Source: Solirubrobacteraceae bacterium (GTDB lineage Bacteria > Actinomycetota > Thermoleophilia > Solirubrobacterales > Solirubrobacteraceae). From it: a DNA stretch of 15,909 nt. The stretch's first letter is position 1; every line of letters starts with the position of its first letter. The DNA lies in the NCBI GenBank assembly GCA_030038955.1, contig JASHQV010000176.1, positions 1 to 15,909 of the forward strand, given 5' to 3'. Positions 1-6,449 of this stretch are shown piece after piece. The notes beneath the pieces are model-generated. The model was given only the letters and a program-made list of their open reading frames with translations. It did no database searches and had not been told where the DNA came from. The position numbers and the translations under genes are program-made.

Positions 1-160
1 GGGCGTCAAACGGGCGGGCGGGACGACGATCACGAGCGGGCGTCCAGCGGGCGGGCGGGACGACGATCACAAGCGCGCGTCCAGCGGGCGGGCGGGACGA
101 CGATCACGAGCGGGCGTCCAGCGGGCGGGTGGGACGACGATCACGAGCGGGCGTCCAGCG
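1..160. repeat. 37-bp tandem repeat, four copies plus a partial, overlapping the rnhA 3' end
   Basis: Four units of exactly 37 bp lie at 1-37, 38-74, 75-111 and 112-148, each beginning GGGCGTCCAGCGGGCGGG or a close variant. A fifth partial copy runs into the RNase HI coding sequence. Units differ by only one to three substitutions; unit 1 is the most diverged (CAAAC for CCAGC). Read on the minus strand, each unit contains the last codons and the TGA stop of the RNase HI gene followed by a short tail, so the array looks like serial duplication of a gene end plus flank. There are no variable spacers, so it is not a CRISPR array. It may continue beyond the left window edge. Confidence 0.9.
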
Positions 161-551
161 CCCGGTTGACGAGCGCGTCGGCGTCCGCGTTACGCGCCCT
201 CGGCACCGACTCGATGCTCCACTCCTTGAACCGCGTCAGCCGCGCCATCGCCTCCGCGTGCAGCGGCTTCATCGTCGCGTGCTTGACGCGGTAGGCGCCG
301 GTCAGCTGCCGTGCGATCAGCTCGGAGTCGTTGAAGATCCGGATCCGCCGGGCGCCGAGCTCAGTGGCGCGCTCGAGCGCCCGCAGCAGCGCCCGGTACT
401 CGGCCTCGTTGTTGGTGGTTACGCCGATCGTCTCGGCCAGCTCCTCGACCAGCTCCCCGTCGGGCCGCGAGATCACCACGCCGATCGCGGCCGCGCCGGG
501 GTTGCCCCGGGCGCCGCCGTCGATGTGGAGCACCAGCGTGCCTTCCCCCAC
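141..551 (-). CDS. rnhA: RNase HI family protein (reverse-transcriptase-like RNase H fold)
   Basis: The 136-aa protein is a compact type 1 RNase H, an enzyme family that cuts the RNA strand of RNA-DNA hybrids. The four acidic catalytic residues are visible: D11 in HIDGGARGNPG, E51 in TTNNEAEY, D75 in NDSELI and D125 in NADADALVNRAL. It lacks the basic protrusion of E. coli RNase HI, like many short actinobacterial homologues, some of which are annotated only as reverse-transcriptase-like. The start is GTG, 6 nt after the stop of the upstream 74-aa gene, with no clear ribosome binding site, so translation is probably coupled. The last codons and stop fall inside a 37-bp tandem repeat. Family assignment is firm; whether it is the main cellular RNase HI or an accessory one cannot be told from the window. 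Confidence 0.9.
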   Translation of the reverse strand: MGEGTLVLHIDGGARGNPGAAAIGVVISRPDGELVEELAETIGVTTNNEAEYRALLRALERATELGARRIRIFNDSELIARQLTGAYRVKHATMKPLHAEAMARLTRFKEWSIESVPRARNADADALVNRALDARS

Positions 552-557
552 CGCGGC

Positions 558-782
558 TCAGCCGCCGGAGGAGACGTCCGGCAACTCGCCGACCACGCGA
601 GGCCGGCGCCGGTCCCGCACGACGCGGGTGTCGTCGCTCGCGGGGCTCTCGCCGCCGCGGCCACGCCGGGAGGCCTTGCGCCGCTCGACGATCACGGTCA
701 CGTTCGGATCGCCGGCGTAATAGTCGGTGAGCTTGTCGAACAGCTCGTCCGCGAGTGCCTCGGGAACCACGCAGTAGATCAC
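558..782 (-). CDS. Small conserved-looking protein of unknown function (74 aa)
   Basis: The gene starts at GTG (MIYCVVPEALADELFDKL), with AGGTAGGA about 12 nt upstream as a plausible ribosome binding site. The first 40 residues look like one alpha/beta unit: a hydrophobic strand (IYCVVP), an amphipathic helix (EALADELFDKLTDYYAG) and a second strand (NVTVIVERR). The rest is a basic, Arg-rich and probably disordered tail. I do not recognise a named family; the NVTVIVERR-K-SRR pattern resembles short orphan proteins of high-GC bacteria. It lies 6 nt upstream of the RNase HI gene and 59 bp downstream of the zinc-ribbon gene, so it is probably co-transcribed with both. A longer in-frame opening exists upstream but overlaps the zinc-ribbon gene and lacks family-like sequence. 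Confidence 0.7.
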   Translation of the reverse strand: MIYCVVPEALADELFDKLTDYYAGDPNVTVIVERRKASRRGRGGESPASDDTRVVRDRRRPRVVGELPDVSSGG

Positions 783-841
783 GGCTGCGGCAATCCTACC
801 TGTGCTGTCAGGCGTACGCCGTCGGGCCGTCGCGACCGGCG

Positions 842-1981
842 TCAGCCGATCAGCAGCTGCCCGGTGTCGTCGGCCTGGGCGGTGGCGGTCTGCTCCGCCG
901 CGGTCAGCTCCGACAGCTCGGAGCCCTGCCCGTCGACGCGCACGCTCGGCGGCTCCTCTGAGAGGTCCACGGCGTACCGGTACCAGCACAGCTCCCAGCT
1001 GATCACGATCTGCACGAGGCTGGGCGGCTCGGCCGCGGGCAGGACGCTCACGCACGGTCCGCCCAGTGACTTGGCGACGCCGGCGACCGTTCGCCTGTGC
1101 TCGGACTGGTTGAATAGCTTGACCGCGGCAGCGATCTTCTGCTCGTGGCTGCTGGGCACCGCGCGAACGTGCCGCGGCTCGCGCGGCTGTGCGTGCCGCT
1201 CCTTGGCAGATGAGCTCCCCGACCGGCGTCGCCCGCGCCGGCTGGGACGCAGCGGTCGGAGCTCGTCTGCGGCCGGCTCGCGGGTCGAGCGGGGGCGCCG
1301 GACGCGCGAGGTGCTGGTGGGCACATCAGTCGGACCGAGCTCCTCGCGCAGGGGGTCCGGCTCCTCCGGTAGCCAGGCCTCTCCACGACCGTCTCCGGAC
1401 CCTGAGAGCTCGGCAGCGAGCGGCGCATCACCATCCTGCCAACCCGCCACCGGCTCGGCCTCAGCTCGGTCGATCCGCGGGTCGGCACGGTCAGGGTCCA
1501 CCCCTGCAGCGGGATCACCCCAGCCACGATCAGGGTCCACCCCCGCATTGGGCTCACCCCAGCCACGATCGGGATCCACCCCCGCAGCGACCTGATCCCA
1601 CTTGCTCTCAGCGTTCACCGCCGCGGCGGCCTGACCCGAGCCGCGATCTGGTTCGGCCTGATCCCACGCCCGTCCGGACAGCTCGTCATCGAGCGTCGGC
1701 CGAGCCGCCGGCGCTCGAGCCCCGGCCCGGCGGCGCTGGCGCAGGCGCGCCAACAGACCGCGGCGCCGGCTCGCCCCGGCGGCGGATCGGTCGTACTCCG
1801 GCAGCGTCCCCTCGCGCACCCAGCCCTCGTGCAGCGCGCGGGGCGTGCACAGCTCGCACACCGAGCGCCGGTCGCTGCCGGCGATGTAGACCTCTGCGCG
1901 CTCGCCGCGCAGCAGCGTGCGTCCGCAGACGTCGCAGACGACGGTGTGAGCGTGGGAGGTGCGAATGTCCTTGGTGGTCAT
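842..1981 (-). CDS. Zinc-ribbon protein with central repeats and a C-terminal domain of unknown function
   Basis: The protein has 379 aa. Residues 16-45 carry two CxxC pairs (C16/C19 and C42/C45) in CDVCGRTLLRGE and SVCELCTP, which should bind one zinc ion. Residues 70-275 are low complexity, rich in Arg, Pro, Asp and Ala, and contain a 13-aa tandem repeat (VDPDRGWGEPNAG and variants, about residues 135-165). Residues 278-352 look folded again (SSHEQKIAAAVKLFNQSEHRRTVAGVAKSL, then strands ending LCWYRYAVDL). That tail is typical of a conserved domain, but I cannot name it. The ATG start has only a weak GGAG about 13 nt upstream. No catalytic motif is visible; a scaffold or nucleic-acid-binding role is possible but unproven. 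Confidence 0.75.
   Translation of the reverse strand: MTTKDIRTSHAHTVVCDVCGRTLLRGERAEVYIAGSDRRSVCELCTPRALHEGWVREGTLPEYDRSAAGASRRRGLLARLRQRRRAGARAPAARPTLDDELSGRAWDQAEPDRGSGQAAAAVNAESKWDQVAAGVDPDRGWGEPNAGVDPDRGWGDPAAGVDPDRADPRIDRAEAEPVAGWQDGDAPLAAELSGSGDGRGEAWLPEEPDPLREELGPTDVPTSTSRVRRPRSTREPAADELRPLRPSRRGRRRSGSSSAKERHAQPREPRHVRAVPSSHEQKIAAAVKLFNQSEHRRTVAGVAKSLGGPCVSVLPAAEPPSLVQIVISWELCWYRYAVDLSEEPPSVRVDGQGSELSELTAAEQTATAQADDTGQLLIG
1494..1589. repeat. 39-bp in-frame coding tandem repeat (13 aa per unit)
   Basis: Units start at 1494, 1533 and 1572 (third partial), with period exactly 39 bp. They encode 13-aa copies VDPDRGWGEPNAG, VDPDRGWGDPAAG and VDPDRADPR in the zinc-ribbon protein. More diverged relatives (EPDRGSGQ, KWDQVAAG) lie just upstream in the protein, suggesting older rounds of expansion. 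The repeat keeps the reading frame, so copy-number change would alter only linker length. Confidence 0.85.
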
Positions 1982-2016
1982 CTGGCAGGCACTGCTCCGT
2001 CAGCGCAGCGGCCCTT

Positions 2017-2022
2017 ACCGTA
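2017..2022 (-). promoter_or_regulatory. Possible -10 element (TACGGT) for the zinc-ribbon/rnhA unit
   Basis: A TANNNT hexamer, TACGGT on the minus strand, lies 35 nt upstream of the zinc-ribbon ATG in the 96-bp gap after the EF-G2 stop. The spacing would give a short leader containing the weak GGAG. No convincing -35 is present, and read-through from the EF-G2 gene is equally possible. Confidence 0.25.
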
Positions 2023-2077
2023 GCGGACCGGACGGACCGAGCAGGTGGCGCGCGCCGGGCGGCGGCTCGGCTGCGAA

Positions 2078-4165
2078 TCAGGCCTTGACGGTCTCCTGCC
2101 GGGCCTCGGACACGACCTTTCCGGCGAGGTGGCTCGGCACCTCCTCGTAGCGCAGGAACTCCATCGTGAACTCGCCCTGGCCGCCGGTGATCGACCGCAG
2201 GTCGGGCGCGTACGCGAGCATCTCCGCCATCGGTACCTCGGCCTTGACCTCGGTCATGCCGCCTCCGCTCGGCTGCATCCCCAGCGGTCGCCCGCGGCGC
2301 GAGTTGAGATCGCCGATCACGTCGCCGACAGACTCCTCGGGGACGCTGACGGTGACCGTCATGATCGGCTCCAACAGCACCGGCGCGGCCGCCTGCATCG
2401 CCTCCCTCATCGCCAGCGAGCCGGCCAGCTTGAACGCCAGCTCCGAGGAGTCGACCGAGTGGAAGGCGCCGTCGTACAGGCGCACGCGGACGCCCTTGAC
2501 CGGGTAGCCGGCGACCACCCCCTCCTGCATCGCCTCCAGCACGCCCTTCTCCACGGCCGGGATGAACGAGCCGGGAATCACGCCGCCCTTGATCTCGTCG
2601 ACGAACTCGAACCCCGACTGACCGGCACCGACGTCGAGCGGCTCGATCGAGATGTGGCAGTCACCGAACTGGCCGCGACCACCGGTCTGCTTCTTGTGAC
2701 GGCCGTGCGCCTTGGCGGGCTTGCGGATCGTCTCCTGATAGGGCACTCGCGGCGGCTTCAGGTTGACCTCGGCGCCGAACCGGGAGCGCAGCCGGTCGAC
2801 GATCACCTCGACGTGCATCTGCGAGAGCCCGGCCACGATCTGCTCGCCGGTCTGCGGATCGCGGTGCAGGTCGATCGTCGGGTCCTCCTCCTGGAGGCGG
2901 CGCAGCGCCGTGAACACCTTGTCCTCGTCGCCCTTGCTCTTGGGCTCCACCGCGAACGCCATCACCGGGGCCGGCAGCTTGATGCTGGGCATCTCGATCG
3001 GCTCGTCGCGGGCGGCCAGCCAGTCTCCGGCCCGCGTCTCCTTGAGCTTGGCGACGGCGCCGATGTCGCCGGGGCCGAACTCGGTGACGTGCTTGTTCTG
3101 TCCGCCCTCGAAGGTGAGCAGCTGGCCGACGCGCTCCTTCGCGTGCGAGCGCGTGTTGAGCACTTGCGAGTCCTGCTTGATCACGCCCTGATAGACCCGA
3201 AACAGGTTGATCCGCCCGGCGAACGGGTCGGCCCGGGTCTTGAACACGTAGGCGAACAGCGGCTTGCTCTCGTCCGGCTCGAGCGTCACCTCCCCCACCT
3301 CCAGGCTGCCGTGCTTGACCGGCGACGGGAGGTCCTCGACGATCGCGTCCAGCAGGCGCCCCACGCCGAGGTTGCGGGTGGCGACGCCGCACGTGACGGG
3401 GAAGATCTGGCCATGGTTGGTGCCGTCCTTGAGCGCCGCGACGATCTCCTCGTGGGAGATCTCCTCTCCCTCCAGGTAGCGCTCCATCAACGCATCGGAG
3501 TTCTCGGCCACCTCGTCCATCAGCTTCTCCCGGTACTCCTCCGCCTGCGCCTGCAGCTCGTCGGGGATCGGGATCTCCCGGCAGTTCTCGCGGGTCGGTG
3601 GGGATGGGTTCTCGTACTCGTAGGCGGTCATGTCGACCAGGTCGATGATGCCGCTCACATCCTGCTCGGCGCCAATCGGGATCTCCGTGGCGACGACGTG
3701 CGCGCCGAACGCCGCCTTCAGCGAGTCGAGCGTCCGGAAGAAGTCAGCTCGCTCCCGATCGAGCATGTTGACGAACACGAGGCGAGCGAGGTCGAGCTCG
3801 GCCGCGCGCGTCCACAGCCGGTTGGTCTGCACCTCCACCCCCATCATCGCGTTGATCACGAACACCGCTGACTCGCACACCCGCAGCGCCCCGAGCGCAT
3901 CGGCCACGAAGCTAGGATCGCCGGGTGTGTCCAGCAGGTTGACCCGGCGCTCCTGCCACTCGAACGACGTCAGTGCCGCCGAGATCGACAGCTGCCGTGC
4001 CTTCTCGTCGGGATCGGCATCCGACACGGTCGTCCCATCGGGGACCGACCCGAGGCGGTTGATCGCGCCGGCCTGGAACAGCAGCGCCTCGTGCAGCGAG
4101 GTCTTGCCGCTTCCGCGGTGGCCGACGAGCGCCACGTTACGGATGCGATCCGCGGCCTTGTGCAT
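2078..4165 (-). CDS. fusA2: Elongation factor G-like GTPase, EF-G2 type
   Basis: The 695-aa protein has full EF-G length and domain order. The GTPase domain has P-loop GHRGSGKT at 15-22, switch II DTPGDPSF at 79-86, G4 NMLD at 133-136 and G5-like VTCGVA. Domains II-V include the domain IV signatures QTGGRGQFGD and HSVDSSELAFKLAG. It departs from true EF-G: the switch II histidine (DTPGH) is Asp, the G4 lysine (NKxD) is Met, and the usual RGITI switch I reads QLSISAA. These changes mark the EF-G2 paralogue group; as I recall, the mycobacterial member binds nucleotide but lacks ribosome-stimulated GTPase activity. The exact role is therefore unknown, and it should not be taken as the translocation factor. 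The ATG is preceded by a good AGAGGAG ribosome binding site. Confidence 0.92.
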   Translation of the reverse strand: MHKAADRIRNVALVGHRGSGKTSLHEALLFQAGAINRLGSVPDGTTVSDADPDEKARQLSISAALTSFEWQERRVNLLDTPGDPSFVADALGALRVCESAVFVINAMMGVEVQTNRLWTRAAELDLARLVFVNMLDRERADFFRTLDSLKAAFGAHVVATEIPIGAEQDVSGIIDLVDMTAYEYENPSPPTRENCREIPIPDELQAQAEEYREKLMDEVAENSDALMERYLEGEEISHEEIVAALKDGTNHGQIFPVTCGVATRNLGVGRLLDAIVEDLPSPVKHGSLEVGEVTLEPDESKPLFAYVFKTRADPFAGRINLFRVYQGVIKQDSQVLNTRSHAKERVGQLLTFEGGQNKHVTEFGPGDIGAVAKLKETRAGDWLAARDEPIEMPSIKLPAPVMAFAVEPKSKGDEDKVFTALRRLQEEDPTIDLHRDPQTGEQIVAGLSQMHVEVIVDRLRSRFGAEVNLKPPRVPYQETIRKPAKAHGRHKKQTGGRGQFGDCHISIEPLDVGAGQSGFEFVDEIKGGVIPGSFIPAVEKGVLEAMQEGVVAGYPVKGVRVRLYDGAFHSVDSSELAFKLAGSLAMREAMQAAAPVLLEPIMTVTVSVPEESVGDVIGDLNSRRGRPLGMQPSGGGMTEVKAEVPMAEMLAYAPDLRSITGGQGEFTMEFLRYEEVPSHLAGKVVSEARQETVKA

Positions 4166-4189
4166 GCTCTGCTCCTCTCACTCGGGATA

Positions 4190-4219
4190 AGTGCTCACCG
4201 GCAGGCGCGAGCGAGCACT
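4190..4219. other. Inverted repeat in the EF-G2 5' leader region
   Basis: AGTGCTC (4190-4196) and GAGCACT (4213-4219) are perfect 7-bp arms with a 16-nt loop, ending 24 bp upstream of the EF-G2 ATG. If transcription starts near 4228, the hairpin would form in the leader just before the ribosome binding site. It could be an mRNA structure or an operator. It matches no known riboswitch, and a chance occurrence is possible. Confidence 0.35.
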
Positions 4220-4234
4220 CGACGCGAAAATCCG

Positions 4235-4240
4235 ACCTTA
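4235..4240 (-). promoter_or_regulatory. Possible -10 element (TAAGGT) for the EF-G2 gene
   Basis: TAAGGT on the minus strand fits TANNNT and lies in the most AT-rich patch of the gap between whiG and the EF-G2 gene (GATAAGGTCGGATTTTC). It would give a leader of roughly 60 nt. There is no good -35 at 17 bp, so support is weak. Confidence 0.3.
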
Positions 4241-4257
4241 TCGCTTCGTACCAGGCG

Positions 4258-4370
4258 CGGCCCTGGCCTAGTGCCGCCGCGGGCGTGGTGCATCGTCAGC
4301 ACGGCCCTGGCCCAGTGCCGGCACGGGCGTGGTGCATCGCCGGGCAGGCGTGGTGCGTCGCCGGCGCGGG
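4258..4370. repeat. Composite tandem repeat, 44-bp and 21-bp periods, downstream of whiG
   Basis: CGGCCCTGGCC(T/C)AGTGCC and following sequence recur with a 44-bp offset (starts 4258 and 4302). The core GGCGTGGTGC(A/G)TCG then repeats at 4282, 4326 and 4347, so the last copies are spaced 21 bp. A degenerate GGGCGTG follows at 4369. The array fills most of the 222-bp gap between the sigma factor stop and the EF-G2 leader and contains no plausible gene. Confidence 0.8.
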
Positions 4371-4379
4371 CGTGCCCGC
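4366..4379 (-). terminator. GC-rich hairpin 8 nt after the whiG stop, possible terminator
   Basis: GCGGGC, two bases, then GCCCGC form a perfect 6-bp inverted repeat starting 8 nt past the sigma factor stop codon. There is no T-run, so this is not a textbook Rho-independent terminator. GC-only hairpins are often proposed as terminators or 3'-end stabilisers in high-GC actinobacteria. Confidence 0.35.
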
Positions 4380-4387
4380 TTCCAGAG

Positions 4388-5167
4388 CTACTCGAGCTCG
4401 CCACCGAGCTTCGAGCGCAACCGCAGCACCGCCTTCGTGTGCAGCTGCGACACGCGCGACTCCGTCACCCCGAGCACCTCACCGATCTCGCGCAGGGTCA
4501 GGTTCTCGTAGTAGTACAGCGCGATCACCAGCTTCTCCCGCTCGGGCAGCGCGGCGATCGCGTCGGCGATCCGATCGCGCAGCTCGCCCTGGTCGACCAC
4601 CGCCTGGGGGTCCGGAGCGTCGCGGTCGGGCAGCGTGTCCAGCAGTGACACCTGGTCGCCGCTCGAGTCAGACACGTTCCACAGCTCGTCGAGGGCGATG
4701 ATCGTCGAGTGCGAGATCTGCAGCAGCGCCTCCTGCAGCTCCGCCGTGGTCATGCTCAGCTCCGCCGCCATCTCCTCGTCGGTCGGCGCCCGCTGGAAGC
4801 GGGCCTCCAGCTTCATGTTGGCGCGCTCGATGTCGCGGGCGCGAGCGCGCACCGACCGCGGCACCCAGTCGAGCGTCCGCAGCTCATCGATGATCGCCCC
4901 CCGGATGCGCGTGATCGCGTACGTCTCGAACTTGATCTCGCGGCTCAGATCGAAACGCTCGATCGCGGAGATCAGCCCGGTCAAGCCGTACGAGATCAGA
5001 TCCGACTCCTCCACATGGGCCGGCAGGCCCGAGCTCATCCTCCCGGCCACGTACTTGACCAGCGGCGCGTAGGCGATTACCAGCCGCTCCCGCGCCCGGT
5101 CGTCACCGGAAGCCTTGTAGCGCCTCCACAGCTCTCTGAGCTCGATCGCTTTGACGTTCGTTTCCAC
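4388..5167 (-). CDS. whiG: RNA polymerase sigma factor, FliA/WhiG (sigma-28) family
   Basis: The 259-aa protein has the group 3 sigma layout. Region 2 covers about residues 28-105 (LVIAYAPLVKYVAGRMSSG, DLISYGLTGLISAIERFD, FETYAITRIRGAIIDELR, DWVPRSVR). Region 3 is about 108-155 (ERANMKLEARFQRAPTDEEMA). Region 4 is about 198-255 (ALPEREKLVIALYYYENLTLREIGEVLGVTESRVSQLHTKAV). The DWVPRSVR end of region 2 and the region 4 sequence are characteristic of WhiG/FliA. The GTG start has AGGGGGA 4 nt upstream. The gene begins 16 bp after the Xer recombinase stop, so they are probably one transcript. No flagellar genes or anti-sigma FlgM appear here, so the regulon (sporulation-like, motility or other) is open. 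Confidence 0.93.
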   Translation of the reverse strand: METNVKAIELRELWRRYKASGDDRARERLVIAYAPLVKYVAGRMSSGLPAHVEESDLISYGLTGLISAIERFDLSREIKFETYAITRIRGAIIDELRTLDWVPRSVRARARDIERANMKLEARFQRAPTDEEMAAELSMTTAELQEALLQISHSTIIALDELWNVSDSSGDQVSLLDTLPDRDAPDPQAVVDQGELRDRIADAIAALPEREKLVIALYYYENLTLREIGEVLGVTESRVSQLHTKAVLRLRSKLGGELE

Positions 5168-5183
5168 GTGTCCCCCTGATGCC

Positions 5184-6101
5184 CTACGCCCGGGGATGAG
5201 CCCGTGAATAGGCCGATCTGAGGCGCGTCGAATCTACCCGAGTGTAGACCTGAGTTGTGGAGATCGTGGCGTGGCCGAGCAGCTCCTGGATCGCGCGCAG
5301 GTCGGCTCCACCCTCCAGCAGGTGGGTGGCGAACGAGTGGCGGAGCGCGTGTGGGTGGGTGCCGGCGAGGCCGGCAGCGCCGCCCGGCACGGCCCGCACC
5401 CAGGTGCGCAGGCGGCGGCGCACGTCGGAGGTCGACAGCCGCCGGCCAGACTTCGACAGGAACAGAGCGGTCTCGGCGACGCGCCCGTCCGCGCTGGTCA
5501 GCAGCGCCGGACGGCCGCGCTCGAGGTAGCTCGCGAGCCGCGCCAGCGCGTGCTCGCCGACGGGAACGAGGCGGGTCTTGCCACCTTTGCCATCGACCCT
5601 GACGGTCTCGGCGTCGAAGTCGACGGCGCCGATCTCCAGCGATACCAGCTCCTCGGCGCGCAGCCCGGCTGCGTAGGCAAGCTCGAACAGCGCCCTGTCC
5701 CGCTGCTCCAGTGGCGTGGTCACGGGAATCCGGTCCAACAACGCCGCCACGTCGCCCGGCCGCAGCACCTGCGGCAGGCGCTGCGGCCGCTTCGGCGCGC
5801 TCAGCAGCTCCGCCGGGTTGTCGGGCCGGCGGCCGGCAGCTACCTGGACGCGAAACAGCGCCCGGATCGCCGCCAGCTTGCGCGCCACCGTGGTCGCCGC
5901 CTGCCCCTGCTCCGACAGCGCCGCCAGATACCGCCGCAGCGTACGCAACTCAACGTTAGCCGGCTCAACGTGCTTGCCGGTGGCCCAGTGCGCGAGCTGC
6001 GTGCAGTCGAGCCGGTAGGCCCGCACCGTGTGGCGAGCGACGGCACGCCGGCGAAGATCGTCCGCGAGCTCATCGAGCGCCTGCTGCCAGCCGTCCGACA
6101 T
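5184..6101 (-). CDS. xerD: Tyrosine recombinase XerC/XerD
   Basis: This is a tyrosine recombinase of the Xer type, which resolves chromosome dimers at dif. With the ATG at 6101 it has 305 aa, the usual family length. Its catalytic residues are R148 (GLRAEELVSL), K172 (DGKGGKTRLVP), H251 and R254 (HALRHSFATHLL), H277 (GHATISTTQVYT) and Y286. R148 and K172 fall at the same numbers as in E. coli XerD, which supports this start. The frame stays open upstream to a GTG at 6218 (344 aa) with an Ala/Gly/Ser-rich extension of third-position G/C-rich codons, so a longer form is possible. Neither start has a clear ribosome binding site. XerC versus XerD cannot be decided from sequence alone; whiG follows 16 bp downstream. 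I saw no dif-like site in the window. Confidence 0.88.
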   Translation of the reverse strand: MSDGWQQALDELADDLRRRAVARHTVRAYRLDCTQLAHWATGKHVEPANVELRTLRRYLAALSEQGQAATTVARKLAAIRALFRVQVAAGRRPDNPAELLSAPKRPQRLPQVLRPGDVAALLDRIPVTTPLEQRDRALFELAYAAGLRAEELVSLEIGAVDFDAETVRVDGKGGKTRLVPVGEHALARLASYLERGRPALLTSADGRVAETALFLSKSGRRLSTSDVRRRLRTWVRAVPGGAAGLAGTHPHALRHSFATHLLEGGADLRAIQELLGHATISTTQVYTRVDSTRLRSAYSRAHPRA

Positions 6102-6276
6102 GGCCGGCGCGGCGGCGGACTGCGCCGCCGCACGCGCGGCGGAGCCCGACGAGCCCGCCCTACCTGAAGCGGTGCCCGGCGGGCCCGTCGCGCCGGGGGA
6201 CGTGGCGGTGTCAGTCACGGCATGACCGGGATTCGCCGCCACGGCTCGCCTCCCTGCGACGCCGCAGCTCCCCACG

Positions 6277-6391
6277 GCGGTCCGAACGGGCAACTCGTGT
6301 CGGGACGGGCCAGATTGCCCATCCCGGCGCCAATACAGGCCCTGAGCGAGCAACGTGCCGTCGCGATCGCGACTTTGCCCGTTCGAGCCGC
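6277..6391. repeat. 17-bp imperfect inverted repeat with an 81-bp interior
   Basis: The arms lie at 6277-6293 and 6375-6391 and match 15 of 17 positions. The inner 11 bp are perfect (CGAACGGGCAA against TTGCCCGTTCG, 81 bp apart). A third TTGCCC lies between them near 6315. The arms flank the likely upstream region of xer and could be paired operator sites, ends of a tiny miniature element, or a folded RNA. Confidence 0.6.
6360..6373. other. 14-bp perfect palindrome GTCGCGATCGCGAC
   Basis: The perfect palindrome sits 1 bp left of the right inverted-repeat arm. Its core GCGATCGC is a highly iterated octamer in some genomes and recurs elsewhere in this window (for example near 9165-9180), so it may reflect genome-wide word bias rather than a binding site. 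Confidence 0.5.
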
Positions 6392-6444
6392 CCCTGTCGT
6401 CCGGCGCCGTCCCTGTCGGCCGGCGCCGTCCCGCTCGTGGCGGG
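6388..6444. repeat. Three 19-bp tandem units just downstream of the L,D-transpeptidase stop
   Basis: Units at 6388-6406, 6407-6425 and 6426-6444 follow the pattern CCGYCCCTGTCGKCCGGCG, the third more diverged. The array begins 5 bp past the transpeptidase stop. Neighbouring GGCGCCG and CGGCGCC copies can pair as a 7-bp stem, so the transcript could form a GC-rich hairpin. Confidence 0.75.
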
Positions 6445-6449
6445 CGGCG

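Larger units (their letters stand above)
6102..6449. other. Gap between L,D-transpeptidase and xer genes, repeat-rich
   Basis: This is 348 bp with no convincing gene. The part nearest xer (6102-6218) may encode an N-terminal extension of the recombinase. The remainder holds a widely spaced imperfect inverted repeat, a 14-bp palindrome and three 19-bp tandem units next to the transpeptidase stop, each described separately. I see no clear sigma-70-type promoter for xer. Confidence 0.7.

Noticed and set aside
1..148. CRISPR-like array at the left edge
   Set aside because: The 37-bp units are directly abutting with no variable spacers, and they derive from the neighbouring gene end.
129..1595. 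Plus-strand open frame (488 codons) over the left-end genes
   Set aside because: It runs through the stop of one gene and across three minus-strand genes, and its C-terminal repeats only mirror the 39-bp repeat.
2045..3871. Long plus-strand open frame (608 codons) opposite the EF-G2 gene
   Set aside because: It is antisense to a clear EF-G-like gene, its protein is Leu/Arg/His-rich low complexity with no family motif, and such frames are usual opposite high-GC genes.
5168..6449. dif site near the Xer gene
   Set aside because: No 28-bp sequence with two 11-bp XerC/XerD half-sites and a 6-bp centre is recognisable; the 11-bp arms found are 81 bp apart.
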